Origin: Agapanthus africanus
Taxonomy: Eukaryota; Streptophyta; Magnoliopsida; Asparagales; Amaryllidaceae
Length of the DNA: 64,000 nucleotides
Direction of reading: 5' to 3'
NCBI GenBank assembly: GCA_030015575.1
Contig: CM057338.1
Coordinates: 634,810,189-634,874,188, forward strand
Below, one piece after another: positions 10,557 through 19,820 of the stretch. The notes under the pieces are model-generated. The model was not told the DNA's origin. It saw only the letters and a program-made list of their open reading frames with translations, and did no database searches. Position 1 is the stretch's first letter. Each line of letters begins with the position of its first letter. The translations under genes and the position numbers were made by a program.

Positions 10557-10760
10557 CCATCGCTATCTCGTGAAGAAATCAAGGTGCTTACTATATTATC
10601 TGCTAATTGTGACAACATGCAGATAATAAGAGAAAGAAGAAAGCGACAAAGAGAACATCTGATTGCCATTGGATTAAGCATTCGAGACACACTCATTCAT
10701 GCACAGGCAAAAGACTTAGAACGAAAAATAAGACAAGCTGGGATAAAACTTTTCCATTAA
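10539..10760 (+). CDS. Small basic ORF of unknown function (73 aa), doubtful
   Basis: The ORF opens with ATG inside the loop of the last hairpin of block 3 and runs 73 codons. The product is rich in Arg/Lys (IIRERRKRQREHLIAIGL) and looks helical, with no family I recognise. It lies on the element's sense strand downstream of the hairpin blocks and ends 46 bases before the antisense ORF remnant that starts at 10809. Length alone does not show that it is a gene, and the stretch could be chance reading through low-constraint 3' sequence. Confidence 0.2.
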   Translation: MNLRPKPSLSREEIKVLTILSANCDNMQIIRERRKRQREHLIAIGLSIRDTLIHAQAKDLERKIRQAGIKLFH

Positions 10761-10808
10761 TATTGCCAAAAATTCTTACGATCATAAAGCAATCAACGAG
10801 AAATATTA

Positions 10809-11315
10809 TTACAATGGAATAACCTCAGATCCAGGGCACGGATTGAGGAATTTAAAAGTAAGGCCATCCAGAGTTCTCCTGGCCTTTCTGATTATTCTCG
10901 TGCGCAGCCTCTCGCGCTCCTGTGTGTCAAGATCCTCAGTAAGTCCACCCGGTCTTCTGTAAGCAGCAACTATCGTCGTCTGCTGGAAAATTTGATGCAA
11001 GATGTCAATGAGGCTATCTCGCCGTTTCTTCGAGATCAGCCCCGACAGGTATACTGAATGCACCTTGTCTTCGGCATCATCTAGTGCGTTGAGCGGTAGG
11101 GCCTCATGGAACCCAGGGAGTGCCCTCTAAATCGCTCCCAACACGACTTTCAAGAGAGCAGAGCGGCGGGGGAGCAGCCAACCAAGACGTGCGTTCAGAC
11201 GACCCATGACCTCCGCACACTGGGTATCCGTAAACTCCTGGTTCTGATGATGCCCATGTGCGCGGATATCCTCGTAGGTGATGAACTTGTGCAAACTGTA
11301 TAGACGCACCGCCAT
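10809..11315 (-). pseudogene. Antisense ORF 1 of Tat element (broken paralogue of 12225-12749)
   Basis: Reading the minus strand from ATG at 11315 gives ~168 codons to the stop at 10809, interrupted by one in-frame TAG at 11127-11129. The product resembles the ORF at 12225-12749: FTDTQCAEVMGRLNARLGW against VTDEQCDAAMYELLTRVGS, LPRRSALLKVVLGAI against LPPHSIWLRMILASVL, a shared AEDK block, and FLNPC against FVNPC near the C terminus. Lengths are nearly equal (168 and 174). Just upstream of the ATG the minus strand reads a pyrimidine-rich run ending CCTCCAG, like a 3' splice site, so an intron in the leader is possible. Function unknown. Antisense extra ORFs are known in some Tat elements. Confidence 0.55.
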
Positions 11316-11868
11316 TATGCCTGGAGGAAACATCACGGGAAGATTAGCGATAAAAAAAATACACAGAGAGTTAAACTTCTCGAGAGCAATGCTCTGCAAA
11401 CAGGAGTGACTACCAAAACCCTAATAAGGGGAATCTAAAGAAATCCCCCGAGAACTCTGAGATCGTTACTATTAAAAGATGATATGATCCATTAAATACA
11501 AAACTCCATTTTTAATTTTCATTATCCATATTCGAACTCTTAAGAGTTCATCTTTCTTTTAGATCAGAGAGGTTTATGTTTTGCCAAAGATGCAAGGTTC
11601 TGTTCATGGGTTAAGAAACCCTGAAACAAATTCCTGAGAGCAAGGCTCTATTTGATGAAACCCCAAAAGAGTTTTCTTTAGATCAAAGATTTATGAGAGC
11701 AAAACTCTATTAATTAAGATTGATTTAATTCAAGGCTAATTCTTACTTAAATAGTTGCTGTTTAGGAAAATATAACTCGAAGAGTTCTTGAAGGCAAGAG
11801 CAAAGCTCTGAAGTTTCTGAAAATGAAAATTTTGAAGATGATAATCGTCTGTGCAGGACCAAAGGTCC

Positions 11869-11876
11869 TATTTATA
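11869..11876 (-). promoter_or_regulatory. Candidate TATA box for antisense ORF 1
   Basis: The minus strand reads TATAAATA, flanked by the hairpin GGACC-AAA-GGTCC (11856-11868). It lies ~555 bases upstream of the antisense ATG at 11315, so a long or spliced leader would be needed. No transcription evidence. Confidence 0.3.
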
Positions 11877-12224
11877 GGCATCAAGTGCCTTTTCAACTTC
11901 GAAAGGTTGCCATAACGGTTGGAATTCTGCCACCGTTGCGCTCGCATTTGAGATCATGCAAGTGCAACGATGGGGGGGCATTTGTATCCCCCAATTAGAA
12001 GGAAACTCTATTTCTAAGATTGAAAAGTAAAGCACCGCTTCATGAAAGAGGCTAAACACCAAAGGCAATTTATCCTTGCAAGAATCACATGCACTTAATA
12101 ATAGAAAATCAAATTATAGATGCACAAGCACAACAGAGAGCTAAAATAAAAGAACCCTTAACGGATAATGAAATACTTGATTAAAAAGAAAAATACTTGT
12201 TCATAATTATTATTGTTATTACAT

Positions 12225-12749
12225 TTAAAAAAGATCACCAAATATGGGATCAGAAAGACAAGGGTTCACAAAGATAAGAAGAAGATTCTCCAGTTCCCTT
12301 TCTGTCTTCTCCACTACGTTGAAGCGGCGGTCCTCCCGAGAAGTAGACGCCCAACGATCATTGCCACACTCGTCAGAAAAGGTGGCGATGACAACCCGAC
12401 GAGCCCGTATCTGGCTCAGCAAGTGGAAAGAACAGTCCTTCAGGGCTTTGGTGATAAAGTGCGCTTCAAAGAAGCACTCGATCTTATCCTCGGCGGCGTT
12501 AGGCATTGCCGAGGACAACTCTACTGGAGGAGGGGGAAGATCGGCGAGCACCGAGGCAAGGATCATCCGGAGCCAAATGGAGTGCGGAGGAAGAGGAGAC
12601 CCCACGCGAGTCAAAAGCTCGTACATTGCAGCATCGCACTGCTCGTCCGTAACAGAAGGGTCCACCAGGCGCGCGGCAAAACGGGGAACGATGTCCCGAA
12701 TCGGCACTTCCCATGGTTGTCGGCGAGCATGAGGGCGGTTGCAAGCCAT
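12225..12749 (-). CDS. Antisense ORF 2 of Tat element, 174 aa, function unknown
   Basis: An uninterrupted minus-strand ORF starts at ATG 12749 and ends at 12225. It is opposite in direction to gag-pol and lies in the element's 3' region. The product begins MACNRPHARRQPWEVPI, has a VTDEQCDAAMYELL block, LPPHSIWLRMILASVL, a proline run, AEDKIECFF and a C-terminal LENLLLIFVNPCLS. I recognise no catalytic motif, signal peptide or membrane segment. The same blocks occur in the broken ORF at 10809-11315, which supports past coding function. A TATA-like box lies 50 bases upstream and CACGTG boxes further up. The plus-strand ORF overlapping it is a shadow. An extra antisense ORF in this position is a known but unexplained trait of some Tat elements. 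Confidence 0.6.
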   Translation of the reverse strand: MACNRPHARRQPWEVPIRDIVPRFAARLVDPSVTDEQCDAAMYELLTRVGSPLPPHSIWLRMILASVLADLPPPPVELSSAMPNAAEDKIECFFEAHFITKALKDCSFHLLSQIRARRVVIATFSDECGNDRWASTSREDRRFNVVEKTERELENLLLIFVNPCLSDPIFGDLF

Positions 12750-12798
12750 AATCGAAGAAGTTCTCTAAAGATGAGAAAAGAAAAGGCTCGGCCTTGAG

Positions 12799-12807
12799 TT
12801 ATATATA
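12799..12807 (-). promoter_or_regulatory. Candidate TATA box for antisense ORF 2
   Basis: The minus strand reads TATATATAA, 50 bases upstream of the ATG at 12749. With a usual ~30-base spacing, transcription would start near 12770 and leave a short leader. The position relative to the ORF makes this a plausible core promoter. Confidence 0.5.
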
Positions 12808-13004
12808 GACCCAAGCACAAAGAATTCTGTACACAACGGAATTATTTCCAACAACCGGGAAATGAAATTTTTGGGAAGATGAAAAGACATCTCAAATGAA
12901 GCAACGCTTCTGATTCGCCCAATCAGAGCAAAGCTCTACTTTGAAAATCTAAATTTTAATAAATTAAGCAACGCTTTGGATTCTTTGCGCTGGGCGCAAT
13001 GCGC

Positions 13005-14014
13005 CACGTGTCAGGCGCAGATGCATCAGCGCAGCGTCCAAGGCAGCGCACCTAATCAGAGCAAAGCACTGTTTAAAGCAAAATTAAAGGAAGCAACGCT
13101 TCAGTTGGGCAAGCACTGCGCTGCGAGACACGTGTCAGCGCAGATGCGCTAGCGCAGTTGCGCTGCGCCTTGCGCTGCGTGACACGTGTCAGCGCAGATG
13201 CGCTGGCACAGTTGCGCTGCGCTGTGTACTGCTTGACACGTGTTACATGCTGGGGCATTTGCGCCAAACAGAATTAAGATTTTAAAGAAATCTTTCTGTT
13301 CTTGTTAAAACAAGAAGATTTTCTTCTGTAAAACATAAGCCCTTAAATCAAAGATCCAACAGTGGAGAAAATTCCCTAAATCACTCAGAGAAAGATCTCA
13401 TTAACAAATTTAACTAATTTATGAGCACTATAAAAAAGACCCTAGACCTCAATTCAAAGGAAGGAACATTTTTGATAAATCAACAGCTTTAAACAGAGAG
13501 AACTCTGAAAAAAGTTTCAAGAAAAAGGTAAAAACCTTCATAAAATAGAAGAAATTTCTTCTAATAGATCATTGATCTAAGAACAAGATCAATGATCTTC
13601 ACATAATAAACAGTGCGTTGCACTTCTTATGAACCACTGGTTCTTTAAATAAGAAAAACAAGAAATACTTGTTTTCTTTGATTCTCATTAGATTGAAGAA
13701 AATAAATAGTGCTTTGCACTTCTTTTAAGAACCATTTGTTCTTAAATATAAAAGATTTTCAAATTAATAATGCTTTGCACTTATAAATCTGCACTGTTGC
13801 GCTCTTGGGTTGGCGCAAGCCAACAGAGAGCGCCACGTGTCAGCATCTGAACCATTTGCGCTATGCGCTTTTGAAATAGAGCTTTGCTCTCTGAAATTGG
13901 CGCAACTCACCAGAGCACGCTACGTGTCAGCAGCGCAAGCGTAGCGCACTAGCGCAGCGCACTGCGCTGCATGACACGTGTCATCATCACAAGCGCTGCG
14001 CTGCATGACACGTG
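13005..14014. promoter_or_regulatory. Cluster of seven CACGTG (G-box/ABRE-type) motifs
   Basis: CACGTG occurs at 13005, 13129, 13183, 13237, 13834, 13975 and 14009, with TACGTGTC at 13921. Most read ACACGTGTC or CCACGTGTC, matching the plant G-box and ABA-response core. All lie 0.2-1.3 kb upstream of the antisense ORF 2 TATA box. Several sit in repeated GC-rich phrases (AGCGCAGATGCGCT), so some are copies of one another. Confidence 0.55.
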
Positions 14015-14162
14015 CCATCATCACAAGCGCTTGCGCTCTTTGATTGGCGCAAAGCGCCTGAAAAATGCAATGCATTCTTTTGTTAAAGGGCCAGGCCCAA
14101 GTCAAAAAGACCTAGCAGGCCAGAATAAATTGCAAAGCAATAGAAAGGGCAAAGCCCAAGCA

Positions 14163-14250
14163 AAATTGATGCTCTGCATCATTTATAAATGGGTAGAGCC
14201 CAAAACAAATTGATGCTCTGCATCATTTATGGGAAGAGCCCAAATAAAAA
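14163..14250 (+). repeat. 44-bp direct duplication
   Basis: AAATTGATGCTCTGCATCA begins at 14163 and again at 14207. Each unit contains the inverted repeat GATGC-TCT-GCATC and ends with GAGCCCAAA. Confidence 0.75.
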
Positions 14251-14380
14251 TAAAAAAGAAATGCAACGCAAAAGCAAATAAAATGTTGAACATTTTCAAC
14301 TGGACTTAGCCCAATTTTGGCCGTATGTCCTCAAATTAAATTGACCGAGCAAGATTGCTCTCTTAAATCAATTTACCTCC

Positions 14381-14925
14381 GGTTCGAGGGTACATCTCCG
14401 AACTCCTCTGACACCCGTCGTTGTAATCCTTCAATGAAGTCAGAGAGGTGACGGGTCCCGACGACCACATACGTATATTGGACCGAAACGTCCTTAAACT
14501 AATATTGGACCGAAACGTCCTTAAACTAATGGTGGACTACCACGTCCCTAAACTGGAACATGGACCACTACGTACCTAAACTGGAACAATAGAACCTCCA
14601 AATGCTCTTTTGCCGGATCTAAACGGTCCCGTTTAAGTTGATCTTAGCCCCAAATACGGCTAACGTATCCTTAAACATTTAAATAGACTATAAAACTATA
14701 AATCGACTTTGGTTCAAGTGTACATCTCTGAACTCCTCTGACACCTATCGTTGTAATCCTTCAACGACGTCAGAGAGGTGATGAGTCCTGACGGCCATAT
14801 ATTAAACGGATCACCACGTTAAGTTGATCTTAGTCTCAAACAGGACTAACGTATCCTTAACGAACGTTTAAGTTGATCTTAGCCTCAATACGGCTAATGC
14901 ATCCTTAAACTAAAAACACCAAACC
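14381..14925 (+). repeat. Mixed short repeats near 3' end of Tat element
   Basis: A ~27-bp unit (TTGGACCGAAACGTCCTTAA) is tandem at 14477-14530, with decayed versions to 14580; its GGAC/GTCC arms can pair. A ~85-bp segment at 14381-14466 recurs at 14703-14790. The phrase AAGTTGATCTTAG recurs at 14635, 14821 and 14870. One phrase also occurs near 7803 just after integrase, tying this stretch to the same element. Confidence 0.7.
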
Positions 14926-15147
14926 CAAATCAAAGTAAATACGGATTTGGACTAATCCACGTCCTACGGGCGACGGCATTACTCAGTCTCCGTATACAAT
15001 CCACGGGCAACCACAAACAAAACAAACACACACGACACGAAGTGAAATTCTGGAGAAGGAAAAAGTTGTTACCGCGATGCGGTAGCGTAATTAACTGCAG
15101 GGGCTTGCGCCTGCAGGGAAGAGCGTCCCCACAATCAAAAACCCATC

Positions 15148-15160
15148 AAGCGGGGGGGAA
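15148..15160 (+). other. Possible polypurine tract of Tat element
   Basis: AAGCGGGGGGGAA is the only long purine run near the end of the 3' region and lies before TCTGACG. If it primes plus-strand synthesis, a remnant of the 3' LTR would occupy 15161-~15320. No matching 5' LTR is in the window to confirm this. Confidence 0.3.
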
Positions 15161-15777
15161 TCTGACGAAGTCTGCTACATCGGCCGCATCCGTCTAAACC
15201 TCCGATACATGGTGTCATAAATCAACTTGGCATTTTCGGAGAGGTGGACGGATAGCACCATATAGCATCTGCCCCGAACCTCAGGCCTAGACGTCCCCGC
15301 GTCGCAGGCCGCCGTTCGGAGGGGAACATGCGGGTTTTAGTAGCGGCTCTATGAAACCCGGGGATCCCAGATATCTGTATTGTTCTGTGATACTTATTAC
15401 ATTTCTGTGATGTTGCATTTTATTACGCCTTGAGCGAATATTATATATTGATATATATACTAGTAGATGTTGTATATGTTTTACACCCATGCTAGTCCAG
15501 TCCCCGCTCTGTCGTTAGTTAAGTAACCTAACGGGTGATGAAGGGACCCAGTGGCGAATGCGGATGGCATATACGTACATCATTATTTTCGTTCTTTATT
15601 GGTGTGATCAATTGATGGGACTGCGTTGATTCGGATCAATGCAAGCTAAACAAACCTATTCTGATGTTGTTGGAACAATTTTCAAATAGCTATTATTGCA
15701 AGGACGTTCTCTTTTGTTTCGCACAGTGGTATTCGATTATGAATATCCAGCACCTCAGTCGACAAGGCAAGGGCCGA

Positions 15778-15935
15778 GATCCCTTCACCGGGAGTGACCC
15801 CTTGGACAGAAGTTTGTGTCAGGGCAATAACTTCACTATAATCAATTACTTTTGCTTTGCATCGTGGTATTCAGTTGGAATATCCTGCACCTCATTCTAC
15901 GGGGAAAAAGCCGAGATCCCTTCACCGGGAGTGAC
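15778..15935 (+). repeat. Duplicated leader motif CCTTCACCGGGAGTGACC
   Basis: The motif, preceded by GCCGAGAT, occurs at 15778-15799 and 15914-15935 within a ~136-bp tandem duplication. Nearly identical pairs occur in the second B copy (56950, 57087), in C (45299, 45446) and, reversed, in D (39583, 39731). Confidence 0.8.
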
Positions 15936-16091
15936 CTCTTTAGCAAAGGTTTTCGTCACTATATTTTTATAAAAAGCTATCTGGTTCCTTCAACGATATC
16001 AAGTTCATTACGTTAAAGGTTTTTCGCCAAAAACCATTCGCAGCCCTCCGTCATTTCAGACGGGTAGCACGTAGTATTCATGCTATGTTTG

Positions 16092-16282
16092 TTGGCCAAA
16101 GTCAAGGAATAGTGTATGTAGTTATTTGTTACTTTTCTGTTGCATAGATAGATGCGTTGGTTTGGGACAGTCGTACAGCCTTGTTGGCCAAAGTCAAGGG
16201 TAGGTACAGGTGGGTTCAAATTAACCTGGACAATGACGGGTAGAACTTGACATGTGACTTATGATTTGTTGGCCTTAGTCAA
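16092..16282 (+). repeat. Triple palindromic leader motif, family B copy 1
   Basis: TTGGCCAAAGTCAA at 16092-16105 and 16184-16197, and TTGGCCTTAGTCAA at 16269-16282, each followed by GG. Spacing is 92 then 85 bases. The arms TTGGC/GTCAA can pair with one G.T wobble. The same three positions are occupied by variant motifs in A, C, D and the second B copy. Confidence 0.8.
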
Positions 16283-16710
16283 GGTCATAAGAGCATGGGG
16301 GTAAACATCACATCGGGGATTTCTAAAGAAACTGAAACTTGCCAGATATGCGCATACCTTCTGGAGTGTGATAACGTGAGTGGATTCCATCACGTTATCA
16401 TGCGATGATAGTTGGATCCCGATTCCCACTGATGAGTTAGTTTACTCCTCGGGTGATCCCGACTAATTCTTCTTTCAGGTTTGGAGGAGAATTTGACGTT
16501 ACAGTGGGAGGTTTCCAGATTAGATAAATTGGTAACCATTCTGATCTAGGTTAGAGTGCACGCTGAGTGTTTCTTTTCTCTCTCTCTTTGGCAGCGACCA
16601 TGACCCGACCCTTGACATGACTCAGTGACCAAGATTAACCGAACCTTCTTAAAACACTGACTTTTGGATTGTCAGAGTTGCATACCTCATTGACACTCCT
16701 ACTTTTACCC

Positions 16711-17510
16711 TTTTCTCCAGGACACCCCGTATTACTATGAACGTCCACTTCCATTGGATAAAACCATCGTATGGTTATATACGAACTCGAAGGAATTTAT
16801 TCGAGGATGGTTTCCGGTTCTGGAGAAAACGAATAGGACTATTCAGTTGTCTTTTCCTTTTACCTTCTCTCAGGTTGCGAGTGCTCCTTGGATTAGGACA
16901 GTACACCTATTACGCTTATTGGATAGTCTTCTTCCAAACCATAAGTAGGTTCCAAACGGTAGGGAATGAAGAAAACCAATTAGCCTAAACGGTGTACAGA
17001 AGGTATTAAGTAAAGACAAATAAATGGATTAGTAAGAGGGCAAAGTAAACTGCGACTGCTATTCACGACCAAACCAAGTATTTCATCGCCAATCCTACAT
17101 CACCTTTGTATTTCTATAGAACACTCCGTATCACTACGAAGATCCACGGTTATTTTGGATATTCCATCGTATGGTTATATACGAACTCGAAAGAAACTTG
17201 TTCCAGTTCGGGGATGGATTCTGGTTTAGGAGAAATAGGAATAAGGTTTATTTAGTTGTCTCTTATTATCACCTTCTCTCAGGTTGCGAGTGCTCCTAGG
17301 ATTAGGACAGCACACCCATTATGCTTATTGGATAGTCTTCTTCCAGACCATAGGTTGGTGCCGAACGGTAAGGAAGGAAGAAAACCATTTAGCCTAAGAG
17401 GGTGTACAGAAGGTAATGACTAAAGACATATGAAGGGATTTGGAGAGATGGCAAAGAAATAAACGGTTACAGTTGTGAATCTGGATAATGGAAGAGCCAT
17501 TACTAGGAAT
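16711..17510 (+). repeat. ~400-bp tandem duplication in the gag position of family B
   Basis: TTTTCTCCAGGACACCCCG ending near 16720 is matched by a diverged copy ~399 bases later near 17119, and similarity continues through both units (TCGTATGGTTATATACGAAC, TCTCAGGTTGCGAGTGCTCC). The first unit can be read as DTPYYYERPLPLDKTI..; I do not recognise the protein. It follows the ATG that sits where gag starts in element A, so it occupies the place of gag. Both B copies carry it, so it predates their spread. The 17400-17776 remainder shows nothing recognisable. Confidence 0.65.
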
Positions 17511-17771
17511 ACCCGGATACCCTTACGAAACATTTCAATGTTTCAGTTTCACTGTGTACTGTTAAAAGAAAACTGATTTCCCAATTAGCCCTTGCTCCAG
17601 GGTATGTATTTACCAGGTATGATTCTCACATCTGTATGGTTTTACAGATGATGAGTGGGAGTAAGTTATTGGGAATTAGGTGATCATCCTCATTATATCG
17701 GAATTCGTTGTAATTGGTGATGCTTGAGGAAATCACCAAGGCTGTTTGCCGGACGGCAAATATTTGGTTTT

Positions 17772-17776
17772 GAATA
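17772..17776. repeat. Target-site duplication GAATA (left) of element A
   Basis: GAATA precedes the left LTR and is repeated after the right LTR at 27874-27878. The second B copy has a single GAATA at 58933-58937 in the same context. Confidence 0.93.
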
Positions 17777-19806
17777 TGTAAGTCCGTGTTGCCCATCCCG
17801 GTGCTTACGGGAGGCGGAAAACATAATAAAAAACGGATTTTTAATGACTTAGGCAACATGGACTTTGCTTGTGAGGATCTTTGCTAAACGAAAACTTGCT
17901 AACCCTAACTACAAAGTAGCTAAGTGATGAAAGGTTATACCTTTGGTCTTTAGTCCTTCTCTCCTTGCTCCTAGGAATGGTAGAAAGAGTTCACCTTGCT
18001 TGTCTTCTCCCGTCAAAGAAAGATCCACTTGAAAGCCACCACCTTTAGCTTCAACTCCAAGCTAGGAGTAACTAGAGTGCAAGAAATGCTAAGACTTGAA
18101 CCCTAGAAGAGAGTAGAGAGGATCAAGTGAAGGTTTTTCTCAAGCTTTTTGTTTCTCAACACATGAGAGGGAGAGAGCTTGAGGGAGAGAATGAACAAGA
18201 GAGAGAAATGATATGAGAGAATGAGAAAATAATAGAGCTCTTCTCACTAATATGTGTGAATTAATTTAATTGAATAATTAGCTAGATAATTATCATGGTA
18301 AATCATGACATGACCATTATCATTTCAAATTGCAAAGATCAAAAAGCATCTTCCAAAAGAAATTATGATGGTCAAAGTGTCAACCTTGGTCAACAAGTCA
18401 AAGAAGTCAAAAGGTCAATAACCACAACCATGGATAATTATCAAACTAATTACTAATTAACAATAACACACACATAAATATTAGGGTTAATAAAATGACA
18501 ATAGCCATTAACCCTAATCAAGGTCCTCTCCCTCAATCTCAAGCAACTGTGCATACGCACCCGCATTCGTGATCCGAGGAACACGAACACAATGAGAAAA
18601 ACCAATCTCTAATCATATACTAGGATCCGGCTTAAACCAAAGCCCGCTAGTATAAACTGTCCGGACAGCAAACGTGCACAAGTGCGCGGATGCGAACGAA
18701 CCCTGTCGCAAAACCATGCGACCTCTACTCATTTTGCCTAAAGGCGAATAGCTCTCTGTGTGGGACTCTAAAGACTCGACACTACGCTGGCAGTGGGTTT
18801 AACCACAGACCGCAAGCGGCACTAGCTGTACGTAACGGTCCCCAGGTAGATGTCGATAAGAAGACTGACGAGGTGAACCCCATCTGCACTCCTACTGAGC
18901 CTGTATGTGACAATCTCCGTACAGTCCGGTCTGTTCGTCTGATACATCGCATGGCGGGCCTAGGGGGGCGGTGAACGTCAGTCCCCTAATAGCGGTACAA
19001 GTCGTGTCGGAGTGTAGCCCAGAACACCCTGAGATAACACTGGAAACCTACCAGTATATCTCGCTTGCCCTGGCCAGGGACTACTCGTGTAATGGCTCTC
19101 CTAGACACAGCGCGATGTCAACCCCCAATACCGGGAGAGACGAATCCTGTCTAACCGTCACTGCCTCCAAGTGCTTCGGGACTGCACCCAAAAACTACCT
19201 GTTTGCACAGCTCCTTTGAGCCGTGGTAGGGTAGTAATCAAAGTGCAGTGGGAACACACTCGAGGCGAAGTGACAGTGTCAAGTCAGCGGACTAAGCTGT
19301 ACTCATGTCACCTGGGAACTGATAACTGACGATAGGTATATTACCAACCAACAGTTCCCGACGAGTCCTGTCCAGTGTACTCGTAACCTAACGAGCACCC
19401 GCATACTATCCCAAGTACGACGTACTAACGGCTGTGGGACAGACCGTCTCCCACACTGGGATGAGAAGCGCATACGCTAGTCTACTCCGGAGTATCGATG
19501 CCCTGTCTCGATAGTCCAACGACCAGGGACCTGTATAAGGATGTGCTTATAGATTACCCAGCTCCCACGAGTGCGAGCGCCATCACAACGCTGGTAATCA
19601 AGCAAAGATCCTAAGGGCTCTACTAATATGTATACCAGCAATATGCTAAAAGAAACACATGCACATATTAAAGCAGAGACAAACCAAGTAGCATACTACC
19701 ATTTCGAGCAAGATTGTATATACAACTGTGAATATCCCAAGCTTCCATTAAGTAATATACAAACTAGTATGATACAGTAATGGCCTCTAGGGCATATACA
19801 CTAACA
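17777..19806 (-). repeat. 3' LTR of element A
   Basis: 2030 bp, identical to 25844-27873 apart from two substitutions I could see by eye (near 18311 and 18548). On the + strand it begins TGTAAGTCCG and ends CTAACA. It contains a perfect 10-bp inverted repeat TTAGGGTTAA/TTAACCCTAA near 18481-18517. Short ORFs within it occur identically in both LTRs and are not genes. Confidence 0.95.
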
Positions 19807-19817
19807 ATCTTCCACTT
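19807..19817 (-). other. Polypurine tract of element A
   Basis: The minus strand reads AAGTGGAAGAT directly before the 3' LTR start TGTTAG. Families B and C have AAGTGGGAGAT at the same place. It primes plus-strand DNA synthesis. Confidence 0.8.
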
Positions 19818-19820
19818 GCA

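Larger units (their letters stand above)
11530..14340. repeat. Stretch dense in tiny inverted repeats
   Basis: Outside the antisense ORFs this AT-rich sequence is full of 5-8 bp arms with 3-4 nt loops. Examples: GAACTCTTAAGAGTTC (11534-11549), AGAGC-AAA-GCTCT (11797-11809 and 12925-12937), GGACC-AAA-GGTCC (11856-11868), AGTGC-GTT-GCACT (13612-13624), AGTGC-TTT-GCACT (13708-13720) and AGAGC-TTT-GCTCT (13878-13890). Apart from the two ORFs and the CACGTG cluster I see no other gene here. Confidence 0.6.
1..15320 (+). mobile_element. Ty3/gypsy Tat-lineage LTR retrotransposon, 5' end outside window
   Basis: The order is gag, protease, RT, RNase H, a second (archaeal-type) RNase H and integrase, then a very long 3' region. 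The second RNase H before integrase is the hallmark of the plant Tat group (Ogre, Retand, Grande-like). The 5' LTR, primer site and gag start lie left of the window. Coding ends at 7702. Sequence from 7703 to about 15160 behaves as the element's 3' untranslated region, with tandem repeats and antisense ORFs as known for Tat elements. A possible polypurine tract lies near 15150, and at ~15320 homology passes to another element, so the 3' LTR is truncated or lost. The right limit is approximate. Confidence 0.8.

Noticed and set aside
12244-12732. 162- and 194-codon ORFs on the + strand
   Set aside because: Shadows of the antisense ORF at 12225-12749, whose blocks recur in the paralogue while theirs do not.
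18690-19219. Two ORFs (94 and 82 aa) repeated identically at 26757-27286
   Set aside because: They lie within the two LTRs of element A, so identity follows from LTR duplication; no recognisable protein, and antisense or sense chance reading is enough.
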